Below, in pieces: positions 51,173 through 60,051 of a DNA stretch of 64,000 nt. Position 1 is the stretch's first letter. Every line of letters starts with the position of its first letter. Source of the DNA: Sporopachydermia quercuum. Taxonomy: Eukaryota > Ascomycota > Sporopachydermiomycetes > Sporopachydermiales > Sporopachydermiaceae. Below the pieces are notes generated by a model. It searched no databases. It saw nothing but the letters and a program-made list of their open reading frames with translations, and was not told where the DNA came from. The stretch is from NCBI GenBank assembly GCA_001599295.1, contig BCGN01000010.1:1-64000 (forward strand). Direction: 5' to 3'. The position numbers were made by a program, and so were the translations under genes.

Positions 51173-53500
51173 ATGTCATGTCCAGTTAAGAGTGAAAGAT
51201 CAGGAGCAACTTCAGCTACTACTGCTCCAAAATCAAGATCAACATCTTGTGAATTATGCAAAAAACGAAAACAAAAGTGTGATCACAGATTGCCATCATG
51301 TACCAACTGTCTGAAAGCTGGCGTGCCATGTATTCAACCTGCCAAATATCGTGCTAAAGTACCTACAAAAGACGAATACACCAAACTATTAGAGAAACGA
51401 ATCGCTTTCCTGGAGAAATCTTTGACAGAAATCTCCAAGTCAAATCCTGCTTTAGCAAAGAACTCCTTGTTTTCCAATGATCGGCTAAAACTTCCATTGC
51501 CAAGTGTCCATGAATTTGAAGCTAATGGTGTCGACAATAGGAACGTGGCAACCGCAGATGGTACCACAGGATCAAATAAAGGTGATGCTGCTACATGCCC
51601 ATATTCTGGTAAAAAGACCTCTACTTCCATCGGAGGTTCATGTCCTGCAACAGGCCACGAATCTGGGTCAAAATCTTCCTACAAAACACGACTATGTTGT
51701 GTTCCAAGCGCTAACCTTGATGGTGCCTTCGAGCTATCAAAAGGGATGCTGAAAGATTGCAAATTGAATAACTTCTTGAGCTTCCCACCTGTTTATGATG
51801 TATCAATAGAAGATTCCAGCAGCTACTTGTCCAAAGTGTTCGATACTATTCAAATACGTTATCCTATTCTTGATCCTAATGAAATATATGAGTTCCACGA
51901 AGCTTATAGAAATAATAATCTAAAAGGATTCCTTAATGACGTGGATTACTTTCACTATGCTTGCTTCAGAATGTGGATGATTTATGCCATTGGTCGTAAT
52001 ATTATGAATAGCAATGGTCAAGATACTAAAGCTCCCTCTTCTGAACAATACTTTGCGACTGCTTTGCGATATTCCCGTCGTTGTGAAAAAATTTCTGTCT
52101 ATACTAAAATTGAAGCATTGTTGTTATGTGTATTATACCTTATTAGAGCTAACTATGATTCTGATTTCTTATATGACGTTATCTCACAAGCTTCTGCTTT
52201 GGCTAAACAATCTAATCTTTTCAGCAAAGAGTCCTATGAAAGCGTGCAACCAGAAATCAAATTAAGAAACATTCGTTTAGTATGGGGAATCTATCTGCTG
52301 GAAAGAATGATCACTATAGCAGTAGGTAAGCCATATACTGTCTCAGAACGAGAAATTCCTGAGGATTTTCCTTTGTTCCCACCTAGTATTTCATTGAGTA
52401 ATGAACTTGACATCAGCAAGAGAACACCATTTATTGATATGAAGTTTGCCAATCAATCTATCAAACTAAAACGAATCGAATCTCAAATGATAGAAGCATT
52501 ATACAGTGGTCCTATTACCCTTACTCAAATGCCTATTGTTCAAACATATTTGGCAAAACTTTCAACATGGAAGGAAGAATCATTTTCCATGTACAGGGAA
52601 GATAGCTCGAAGATAGATAGTCTCAGCATTTACTACTATCGTAGTGTCAGACTTGTCATTCAACCTTACCTTGACTTACTAGATCCTTCTGATAAATTAT
52701 TTAGAGAGTGTCAAACAGCTGCCGGTAAGCTTTGTCAATTGTACAAAACCAAGCTTCAAAATACCACCGCAGGCACTACTACTATCTCTATTCACACAGT
52801 TTTTCTTTCAGGATTAACCCTTATCTATTGTTTCTTCTTAGCAAGAAACAAAGCTGAAGAGCAAAGGGATAAGCAGAAATTCCAGTCTAAAATCCCCAAT
52901 ATGCCCCGCAAATCTGTTATTCCTTATTGCATGTCAATGCTAACCATACTAGATGAACTGCGTGCCTGCTCTATATGTCTCTATGTAATGGCAGACAGAA
53001 CACCTTACGCAGCTACATATAGAGATACATTTGACCGTTTATACTCTGCAACATTGAGCAACGTGCATGAAACAGGTGTATTTAATTTTGTTAAATCCAA
53101 TGGGTTTGTTCGTGATAATGTTGTTATGCGGTGTAAACAAGATATTGTTAACGAACAGGAGTCAATACAAACTCAAGTGTTTTGCGCCCTCGCCCAGGAA
53201 TCTGTTCCATGTGGAGATCATCCGGTTTCTCCTATATCTGATCAAGAATTAGAATTCGAAGCCCAAATTGCTGGTTGTAAAAGGAAACGTATGGATACTG
53301 AAAATGCACCATCGTTGAGTTTCACTAGTGGTACTGGAAGTACAAGCTCTGTTGCTAGTAGTATGAACAATATGATATCATCTATATCTTCTTGGACAGC
53401 TTCTGGTCCATCAGATGATAAAGGGAAACAAACTGGGAATATGGATGGTTGCGAATTGGCATCCATCAACGAGTCCTATTTGCAAAAAGTGAATTTGTGA
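51173..53500 (+). CDS. Zn2Cys6 fungal transcription factor with coiled-coil linker
   Basis: 775 aa from the ATG at 51173; the frame runs back to a TTG at 51023, but those 50 codons have no supporting features. Zinc cluster: C26, C29, C36, C43, C46, C53 (CX2CX6CX6CX2CX6C) in SCELCKKRKQKCD. A short linker (VPTKDEY) leads to a heptad segment (TKLLEKRIAFLEKSLTEISK), the usual dimerisation element of Gal4-type proteins. The middle homology region includes RLVWGIYLLERMITIAVGKPYTVSEREI, typical of the fungal TF domain. The C-terminal part is Ser/Thr-rich. No specific orthologue recognised. AT-rich codon use, unlike the other two Zn2Cys6 genes. Confidence 0.9.
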   Translation: MSCPVKSERSGATSATTAPKSRSTSCELCKKRKQKCDHRLPSCTNCLKAGVPCIQPAKYRAKVPTKDEYTKLLEKRIAFLEKSLTEISKSNPALAKNSLFSNDRLKLPLPSVHEFEANGVDNRNVATADGTTGSNKGDAATCPYSGKKTSTSIGGSCPATGHESGSKSSYKTRLCCVPSANLDGAFELSKGMLKDCKLNNFLSFPPVYDVSIEDSSSYLSKVFDTIQIRYPILDPNEIYEFHEAYRNNNLKGFLNDVDYFHYACFRMWMIYAIGRNIMNSNGQDTKAPSSEQYFATALRYSRRCEKISVYTKIEALLLCVLYLIRANYDSDFLYDVISQASALAKQSNLFSKESYESVQPEIKLRNIRLVWGIYLLERMITIAVGKPYTVSEREIPEDFPLFPPSISLSNELDISKRTPFIDMKFANQSIKLKRIESQMIEALYSGPITLTQMPIVQTYLAKLSTWKEESFSMYREDSSKIDSLSIYYYRSVRLVIQPYLDLLDPSDKLFRECQTAAGKLCQLYKTKLQNTTAGTTTISIHTVFLSGLTLIYCFFLARNKAEEQRDKQKFQSKIPNMPRKSVIPYCMSMLTILDELRACSICLYVMADRTPYAATYRDTFDRLYSATLSNVHETGVFNFVKSNGFVRDNVVMRCKQDIVNEQESIQTQVFCALAQESVPCGDHPVSPISDQELEFEAQIAGCKRKRMDTENAPSLSFTSGTGSTSSVASSMNNMISSISSWTASGPSDDKGKQTGNMDGCELASINESYLQKVNL

Positions 53501-54331
53501 ACATGATATAGGTTTGGGCATTGAAGTTATTAGTAGATAAAATTACTGTGAAAGGGAAACAGAACAAAAATATCAGAGTTGAGATATTGGTTACAGCTGT
53601 TTCAAGAGTAGGTCTCATTTAGAGGACTTGAAATGAGACGTGATGTATATTGGCTAGATTTGTATTATTGGAAATATGGTTTATGATTTGATATTAAGCC
53701 TGGTTTATGTTGTTGGGTTATGAATTTGCTTAGAGGGAAAGATTAATTATTTGTCATTCTGTATATTATTTTACTTTTCGTTGTTGGAAATGTTTAGTTT
53801 ATTTTTAATTTGATTATATATATATATATGTATTGCAGTGTGAAAAGTAAAGTAACTGCAAGTGCGATGCTTTTCTTCCAATAGTACTCTACATCTGCAT
53901 TGCAGGTTCCATTGTACCAATTAACTATTATAGAAGGTTAGATATATCTATAACTTTCTCAATCGGTTTTATGAAAATTTAGTTCAAAATCTGCATCCAC
54001 TTTATATCTCATAGCACTGTTGCCAACCTCGTCCCAAACTGTTATAACAACTATCTCCGAAATTTATATTACGGAAATAATCTGAAGAAAACCTCTAACA
54101 ATTATCTCCGAAGTTCCTTTTTCATCACTGAATCTTTCTTGATTTCTAAGACTTTTCCGCATTTGCGTTTTGTAACACTCATTTAAGTTATGTTGCAAAC
54201 ACAGTTCGCATATTTGTGCAATTATTCTATCAAAGAAAGCAAAACATTTAGTAGCAGCTCATTTGCATCAGCAGGTTTAGTCCTTTCCTTTCCCCACTCC
54301 ATTGTCTACATTGGTCCAATTGGGATATAGT
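53501..54331. other. Intergenic region upstream of CCA1
   Basis: 830 bp, AT-rich, with a TATATATATATATG run at about 53817-53831. No gene seen. The CCA1 frame is open from a TTG at 54302 but the first ATG is at 54332. Confidence 0.45.
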
Positions 54332-55942
54332 ATGTGGCATCCGACCAAACCTATCAGATCGTTGTGGCTCAGCATCCATCAAAAGAGAGGTATCCGTATC
54401 ATGTCTGTTTCTTCTCAACCCTCGCTGAAAGACGTTAAAATTTCTTTGACACCCTTGGAAAGTAAACTTCGCAGCTTACTGCTTGAAGTCTCAGAACAGA
54501 TCCATAAAACTGGATCGTCGCCTCAACAGCTAGTACTCAGGTTTACTGGTGGATGGGTTAGAGATAAATTGTTGGGACTACCCAGTGACGATATTGATGT
54601 AGCAATTGACCATATGACAGGAGTAGACTTTGTAAATGGACTGAATAGTTACATAAAAAGCAACGAGAACAATGTTCGTCAAAGATATGATATTGATAAA
54701 GCTGGCTGGGTTTACGTTGTAGCTAAGAATCCTGATAAAAGTAAACATCTTGAAACAGCTACCACTACTCTTTTTGGTCTTAGTTTAGATTTTGTGAATC
54801 TCCGAACGGAAGCATACGTGGAGGATAGCCGAGTTCCGACTGTGAACTTCGGGACCCCCGAGCAGGATGCCTTTAGAAGAGATGCTACTTTGAATGCCTT
54901 GTTTTATAATGTACAGTTAGATGAAGTTGAAGATTTCACAGGGAAAGGTTACTCAGATTTGCAAAACGGTATACTGCGTACACCATTAGATCCTAAAAGT
55001 ACATTTGAGGATGATCCACTTCGTGCTCTTCGCCTAATAAGGTTTGCTGCTCGGTTCAATTTCTCAGTTGATTCAGAAGCCTTATCAGTCATGAAAGAAC
55101 CAGAGGTGCACAGATTATTACTACACAAAGTAAGCAGGGAGAGAGTTCTTACTGAAGTGAAGAAAACAATTCAAAGCGATTTCACGGAAAAGGGGTTGCG
55201 TCTTATAGATGAAGTTAACTTCTATGATCTTATCTTTTGTGTCCCAGTGGAAACACTAGACAGAAATCCTGACTTCTCTCAGAAGCCAACTATCAGTGTA
55301 TCTGAGATTATAAATGCAGTATTAGCTGTTCAAAATTCCCCCGCATTAAATAAACTGATTAAGAATTTGTTTTCTGATCAGCAAAGCAAATGGATCATTT
55401 GGCTATCAAGTTTATTAGGGCCATGGAAAGGAATTTATCTTTTAGATGAAAAGCAGAAGCTACGTCCTAGTTCTTGGATTATTTTAAAAGACGGGCTAAA
55501 AACATCGAGAGCTGATGGAGATTTGGTATCAGGCGCATTGGGTGAATATGAGACAATTAGTAAGTTAGCTGTAAGACAGAAAACAGATATCAGTAGAGTT
55601 GAACTAGGTGAACAACTCAAAAGGAGTAGAGATAAATGGCCCATACATTTTGCTTACAGCATTATCGAAGATACGCTTAAGTATAAAGGTAGCATGAACG
55701 TTGCGGAAATAATTGAGAACTATCAGAAGCTTATTGATCTGATTGATGAATTCAAGCTTCATGATATATGGAATGAAAAGCCTTTACTCAATGGAAAAGA
55801 AGTAATGGTGGTAACTAACGTCAAAGGTCCAGGGTTGAAAGACATAATTGATGAAGTGTTTGAATGGCAGTTAGAAAACCCTGACAGAAATAAAGAAGAT
55901 TGTATTAGAATGTTGGAAGAAAAGTTCCCAGTTTCTCGATAA
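54332..55942 (+). CDS. CCA1: CCA tRNA nucleotidyltransferase, with alternative start codons
   Basis: 536 aa from the ATG at 54332. The first 23 residues (MWHPTKPIRSLWLSIHQKRG...) are basic and amphipathic like a mitochondrial presequence; a second in-frame ATG at 54401 (MSVSSQPSLKD) would give a 513-aa form without it. Class II nucleotidyltransferase head: FTGGWVRDKLLG with the metal-binding DxD at D87 and D89 (SDDIDVAI). Then VNFGTPEQDAFRRDATLNAL and EDPLRALRLIRFAARF, both family hallmarks. The enzyme adds or repairs the 3' CCA of tRNAs in nucleus, cytosol and mitochondria. In S. cerevisiae one CCA1 gene serves all compartments through alternative starts, and this layout suggests the same. 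Confidence 0.96.
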   Translation: MWHPTKPIRSLWLSIHQKRGIRIMSVSSQPSLKDVKISLTPLESKLRSLLLEVSEQIHKTGSSPQQLVLRFTGGWVRDKLLGLPSDDIDVAIDHMTGVDFVNGLNSYIKSNENNVRQRYDIDKAGWVYVVAKNPDKSKHLETATTTLFGLSLDFVNLRTEAYVEDSRVPTVNFGTPEQDAFRRDATLNALFYNVQLDEVEDFTGKGYSDLQNGILRTPLDPKSTFEDDPLRALRLIRFAARFNFSVDSEALSVMKEPEVHRLLLHKVSRERVLTEVKKTIQSDFTEKGLRLIDEVNFYDLIFCVPVETLDRNPDFSQKPTISVSEIINAVLAVQNSPALNKLIKNLFSDQQSKWIIWLSSLLGPWKGIYLLDEKQKLRPSSWIILKDGLKTSRADGDLVSGALGEYETISKLAVRQKTDISRVELGEQLKRSRDKWPIHFAYSIIEDTLKYKGSMNVAEIIENYQKLIDLIDEFKLHDIWNEKPLLNGKEVMVVTNVKGPGLKDIIDEVFEWQLENPDRNKEDCIRMLEEKFPVSR

Positions 55943-56971
55943 AGTTAACGTTCGGCCGACACAGGAAGATAGCTCAAGGTTTAGAACCTTAAATGTATAG
56001 TACTCAAATGTATATAAAATACACTACCAATCTTTCAGATGAGAAGATGAATTAATGGATTATTTGATTGAGCTTTTTGCGCTATTGAACAATAGACAAC
56101 TAAATGTTATATAATATTCGAAGATTAGTGAAGATTACGTCAACTTCTAATGAGCACTCAAAACCTCCGAACTAGAGAAGTTATGGAAGTAATTTCTTGC
56201 TACACTCTTGCTAGAACCTCATTCACTGTCAATAGTTTTCACCGCCCAGTATGTCACTGAAGTAACTATATCCACTGTTTGATGAGCTCTGTTATTACGT
56301 TTCATGATAGAATATTACCGCTCTTGTCGAATCCTGTATTCTTTCCCGTTACAAAGAACAGCGACCCATGTTAGAATTCTTCTATATTTAAGCTTTTTGC
56401 TTATTTTCAAATTGGGAATCTTAAAGTAAAGGCATAAACTTAAAATATATCTCAACTCTCTCTAAGACTTCCCACTTTTCTTCAGTCAGATTCCACTTTC
56501 ATTGCCAGTACCCATTCAAATTAGTATAGAAATAAAAGCCTTTCATAGAACTTTTTCTAGTTCTATTTTTCTTTTATCACTAAAGTCTTCGAAACTCTCA
56601 CACCATTTCCTCCTCTTTAAAGTTTTCCAATCGCTTTCAACTTTTCACCTCACACAGCTAAACTTTATTTCGATTTCTTTTATCACGTGATGTGACNCAT
56701 AAGGTTCGATTAGCAGTTCATTGCAAAAAACAACCAGATCCTTTCCGATGCTCAAATTGTCATTTCGAAACATTGAATGCTACTGATATTGCGATCTTTT
56801 AATCAATAGTAACCCGTTTCTTCTTATTAAATCCCTGTGAAGTCTTTCTACTGTGTGATTGTCTGTATTTATTAAGGATCAAGCTGCAGATTAGTAGCTA
56901 TTGTCGTGTCATTTATCTTGGTACCAATACATGTATTTGGTTGATAGCTATCTCACCAATCTGTCGTCATT
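55943..56971. other. Intergenic region CCA1 - FMP41
   Basis: 1.03 kb, no credible gene; one ambiguous base at 56697. A GGTTCGATTAG stretch at about 56703-56713 resembles a tRNA B box only partly and has no matching arms. CACGTGA at 56685-56691 is an E-box-type site of the kind bound by Cbf1 or Pho4. Confidence 0.4.
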
Positions 56972-57670
56972 ATGAGTTTTTCGTACACTCAAACAGCTCG
57001 CAAGATTCTTTGCATTGGCCGTAATTACGCGGCACATATTACTGAGCTCAACAATTTACCCCCTTCCCAACCATTCTTCTTCTTGAAGCCCAGCAGCAGT
57101 ATCCTATTACCAGGACAAGGACCTGTTCTAGTTCCTAGAGGAGTCGTTGTTCATCATGAAGTTGAATTAGCTGTAATCCTTAACAAGGATCTTAAAGATC
57201 TTGACGATAGCTTTTCTGAACAAGATGCTATTGGTGCCATTGAAGGTTATGCTTTAGCCATTGATATGACTGCTAGAAACGTTCAAGATGAAGCTAAAAA
57301 GAAGGGTCTTCCATGGTCAATTGGCAAAGGTTTTGATACTTTCCTACCGTTATCACCGTTTATCCCTAAATCAAAGATCAAAGATCCTTACAACGTTAAA
57401 TTGTATTTGGATGTCAATGGTGAAAACAGGCAATCAGACTCCACTTCGCTAATGATCTTCAAACTCGCAGATATCTTTAAGACTATGTCTCGTATTATGA
57501 CTTTACAAAAAGGTGATTTGATTCTAACTGGCACCCCAAAGGGTGTTGGAGGTATTCATCCTGGTGACAAGATCAATATTGGTTTGATCAATGAAGCTGG
57601 TGAGAATTTAGCACCTTTGGAATTTGATGTTATTCAAAAGCCCGGTCCATATGCCTATAAAGAAACTTAG
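56972..57670 (+). CDS. FMP41: Fumarylacetoacetate-hydrolase-fold protein, FMP41 / FAHD1 type
   Basis: 232 aa, ATG start. The protein is one FAH domain from end to end: ILCIGRNYAAHITELNN, FFFLKPSSS, metal-binding HHEVELAVIL (E63, E65) with a third acidic ligand in ALAIDMTARN (D98), KGLPWSIGKGFDTFLP, ILTGTPKGVGGIHPGDKI, and the C-terminal PGPYAYKET almost as in yeast Fmp41. The FAHD1 relatives are mitochondrial Mg2+-dependent acylpyruvases and oxaloacetate decarboxylases; the yeast protein was found in mitochondrial preparations. No clear presequence is visible. S. cerevisiae Fmp41 is 259 aa; this one lacks the insert before the metal site. Confidence 0.94.
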   Translation: MSFSYTQTARKILCIGRNYAAHITELNNLPPSQPFFFLKPSSSILLPGQGPVLVPRGVVVHHEVELAVILNKDLKDLDDSFSEQDAIGAIEGYALAIDMTARNVQDEAKKKGLPWSIGKGFDTFLPLSPFIPKSKIKDPYNVKLYLDVNGENRQSDSTSLMIFKLADIFKTMSRIMTLQKGDLILTGTPKGVGGIHPGDKINIGLINEAGENLAPLEFDVIQKPGPYAYKET

Positions 57671-58144
57671 GGAATTGTATGGAAACATAAGTGAATAAAA
57701 GTAGATAGATGACATTGGTATATGATATCCATTTGGAATATAACAATTATTAAACCTGAAATTCAATATAAATATTGATGAAACGTTGAATTAAATCATC
57801 TAAAAGCAATCGAATCTTGGCCTATATTTGTTGTTGGATCTTAAAAGAAAGCTGATAAATATTAGAACTTATTACTCAATAACGAGCTTTGAGTTGGATA
57901 AATAATGTAATTCCATCCGTAGAATAGTATAATTTTGTTACCTAATCGCGTTTCCGAAGCTTTCTTTCGAATTTCTATGCATGGAATACAAAATATACAA
58001 GTGGCTATTACAGTCTGTGACATATTCTGCTTATAATTATAATAACATCCTAGCTATATCTAGCTCCATCCATGAATTAATGCTTTTTTACTATATTCTA
58101 CCACCATTTTCTCATTACCAACTATCTAAGATCCGCATAGCAGA
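57671..58144. other. Convergent 3' spacer FMP41 / DCD1
   Basis: 474 bp of AT-rich sequence between two converging stops, with AATATAAATAT-type runs that could serve 3'-end formation. No gene seen. Confidence 0.45.
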
Positions 58145-59143
58145 CTAAAAAAAGCCTTCAACTGGAGGACTGTATCTTCTCAGTAGAACACCACCTTTTC
58201 GTAACACTTCAAAGCTTTTCTCGTCCATACTATAACCCTGAGAATAAACAACTTCGCAAATTCCACTTTGAACAATTTTAATACTACACGTCAAGCAAGG
58301 ACAAGTATTGCAATAGATTGTGGCTTGAAGTCCAATACGATCTCGACCTGCTTCTAATAATGCATTCTCTTCAGCGTGCAAACATAAGCACGTCGATAAT
58401 CCAGCACCAGAACCTTGTGCTGCATTACAACGTTCACAGCCTCCTGCATTACAGTTTTCTAATCCCCTAGGAGTTCCATTATAACCTGTTGAAATGACCC
58501 TTTTGTCTCTGACAACCACACTGCCTACTCTTCTTTTCATACAATTGGACCTTAAAGCTGCTAGATCAGCTAATCTCATAAAGTATGCATCCCATGAGGG
58601 CCTCAAACGCGTCGGGTCTTTTAAATCGACTGATGATAAATGTATATACAACTGTTCCACTGTTTCAAAATTATTAAGGATTTTAATTGTCGCTTGTCCC
58701 ATTAGTCTTACTAACTCGTTGTTATTAGTGTATAGTTGCTTATCAGCTTCAACTGCAAACTTTTCAAGAGAAGTGTGTGCATTAGTTACACTCTTGTTAG
58801 TGAACCTATTCCATCTTTTAACTAACGGAGCATCAATTGATATATGAAGATAAAAAGGTCTCTTGATAAGCGAGTTGTAATATTGCAGAGAAGTTACGTT
58901 ACTGAGAACGTAGTTTGAGTTCCAGGTTCTGGTTACGTGATCAATAAGCTCTTCAATTGATTTGAATTCCGATAGATTTTTGGAGTCAAATTTCGAGTTC
59001 AAATTTATTTCAGATACCTCAGTGATGTCTCTAGAACTATTGTTTCCGTCGGTCAGCCTAAGCTCTCGGAATCCTGCTATTTTCAAATAGCGCGTCAGTT
59101 CAGATTTCCCTGAACATAGACTACCACATATTCCGATAAGCAT
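58145..59143 (-). CDS. DCD1: dCMP deaminase with N-terminal P-loop domain
   Basis: 332 aa, ATG start (S. cerevisiae Dcd1 is 312). The C-terminal zinc deaminase domain has RPSWDAYFMRLADLAALRS, RRVGSVVVRD, TGYNGTPRGLENC, the catalytic HAEENALLEAGRD (zinc His and proton-shuttling Glu), and the zinc cysteines in CNTCPCLTC. It makes dUMP from dCMP for dTTP synthesis and is normally fed back by dCTP/dTTP. The N-terminal 150 residues look like a nucleotide-kinase fold: an intact Walker A (G7-S14, GSLCSGKS) and a segment SIDAPLVKRWNRFTNK that resembles the lid region of small P-loop kinases. In S. cerevisiae, as I recall it, the corresponding loop is degenerate. Whether the domain still binds nucleotide is not known. 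Confidence 0.95.
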   Translation of the reverse strand: MLIGICGSLCSGKSELTRYLKIAGFRELRLTDGNNSSRDITEVSEINLNSKFDSKNLSEFKSIEELIDHVTRTWNSNYVLSNVTSLQYYNSLIKRPFYLHISIDAPLVKRWNRFTNKSVTNAHTSLEKFAVEADKQLYTNNNELVRLMGQATIKILNNFETVEQLYIHLSSVDLKDPTRLRPSWDAYFMRLADLAALRSNCMKRRVGSVVVRDKRVISTGYNGTPRGLENCNAGGCERCNAAQGSGAGLSTCLCLHAEENALLEAGRDRIGLQATIYCNTCPCLTCSIKIVQSGICEVVYSQGYSMDEKSFEVLRKGGVLLRRYSPPVEGFF

Positions 59144-60051
59144 TGTGAATTACCAAAATCCTTCCAATTCCTTTCCATTCAAACGACTAACTGGTAATAG
59201 CAACAACATCACAACTGCTCTCATCATCCTCAAATCACCAATGTTCCGCTCGCGGAGTAATTATTTCACTATTCCGCTTTTCATCTCTGGTTAAATCTCA
59301 TTTCTATTTCACGTGACCTCATTAAATCAAATTTGGCGTCAGTACTTCTAAAAGGTGTTACTACTTTACGCGTAGTACTGTATAATTCCGAAGGGCGTAG
59401 TTTTCAGCACTAACTTCTTCCCAACAGTATTTGCTGATCACGTAACCAGAATCTCTTTTTCCTATTGTTTACATGTAATGTTTGGTTTTTTTTCACTTTG
59501 TCTTAGTTTGTTCGATTGACGGTACATGAATAAATTTGACCACAAATCACAATCCTTAGTTCATCACATCACATACTTCTTGCAAAACTAATCACGCGAC
59601 GGTTTCCTTTTCCTTTCCATTTCCCTTTTTGTTTGTTTCTTTCTCTTTCTTTCTTTTCTACTTATCCATCTTCGTCAAAAACCCCATCAATATTTTTTGT
59701 TTCAAATATTCTATCAATCAACTAGAATCTTGACTGTCCACTTACCGTTGGTTTTGGTTTGGTTTGGTTTGGTTTGGCTTGGTTCATCGATTCGTGTAGA
59801 CCCTTGATTGGACACTAGTTTCTCCTTGGTTGTGCATCGTCTTGTATTGTATGTTATTCTAACTAACTTATAAACATTCATTTATACATACATTTACAAC
59901 AAAGTTTGTACCCATTTCTTTCATTGTTGCACTATAAGACAGTTAGATTGTTCATACATTTGGAAGTATTTGTCCATAGAAGTTTGTGAACGTTTTGATA
60001 GCTTTTTTAAGGGTGGACGGTTCGTATTGAGATCGTGCTTTCAGTTACTAT
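59144..60051. other. Divergent promoter region DCD1 / PSD1
   Basis: 908 bp between two divergent starts. Contains a DCD1-proximal TTACTACTTTACGCG region (about 59360-59375), ACGCGT-like sequences as in MBF targets only in partial form, a strong pyrimidine tract (about 59600-59665) and a (TTTGG)n microsatellite (59747-59783). No gene seen. Confidence 0.5.
59747..59783. repeat. (TTTGG)n microsatellite
   Basis: About six slightly imperfect TTTGG pentamers, 270 bp upstream of the PSD1 ATG. Probably a slippage-prone promoter repeat. Confidence 0.8.

Noticed and set aside
56703-56713. GGTTCGATTAG resembling a tRNA B box
   Set aside because: The last two bases break the consensus and no cloverleaf arms or A box are visible.
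59360-59375. MBF-like ACGCGT element expected upstream of DCD1
   Set aside because: Only a partial match (TACGCGTA context needs checking) and the cell-cycle link is assumed from other yeasts, so it is not reported as a site.
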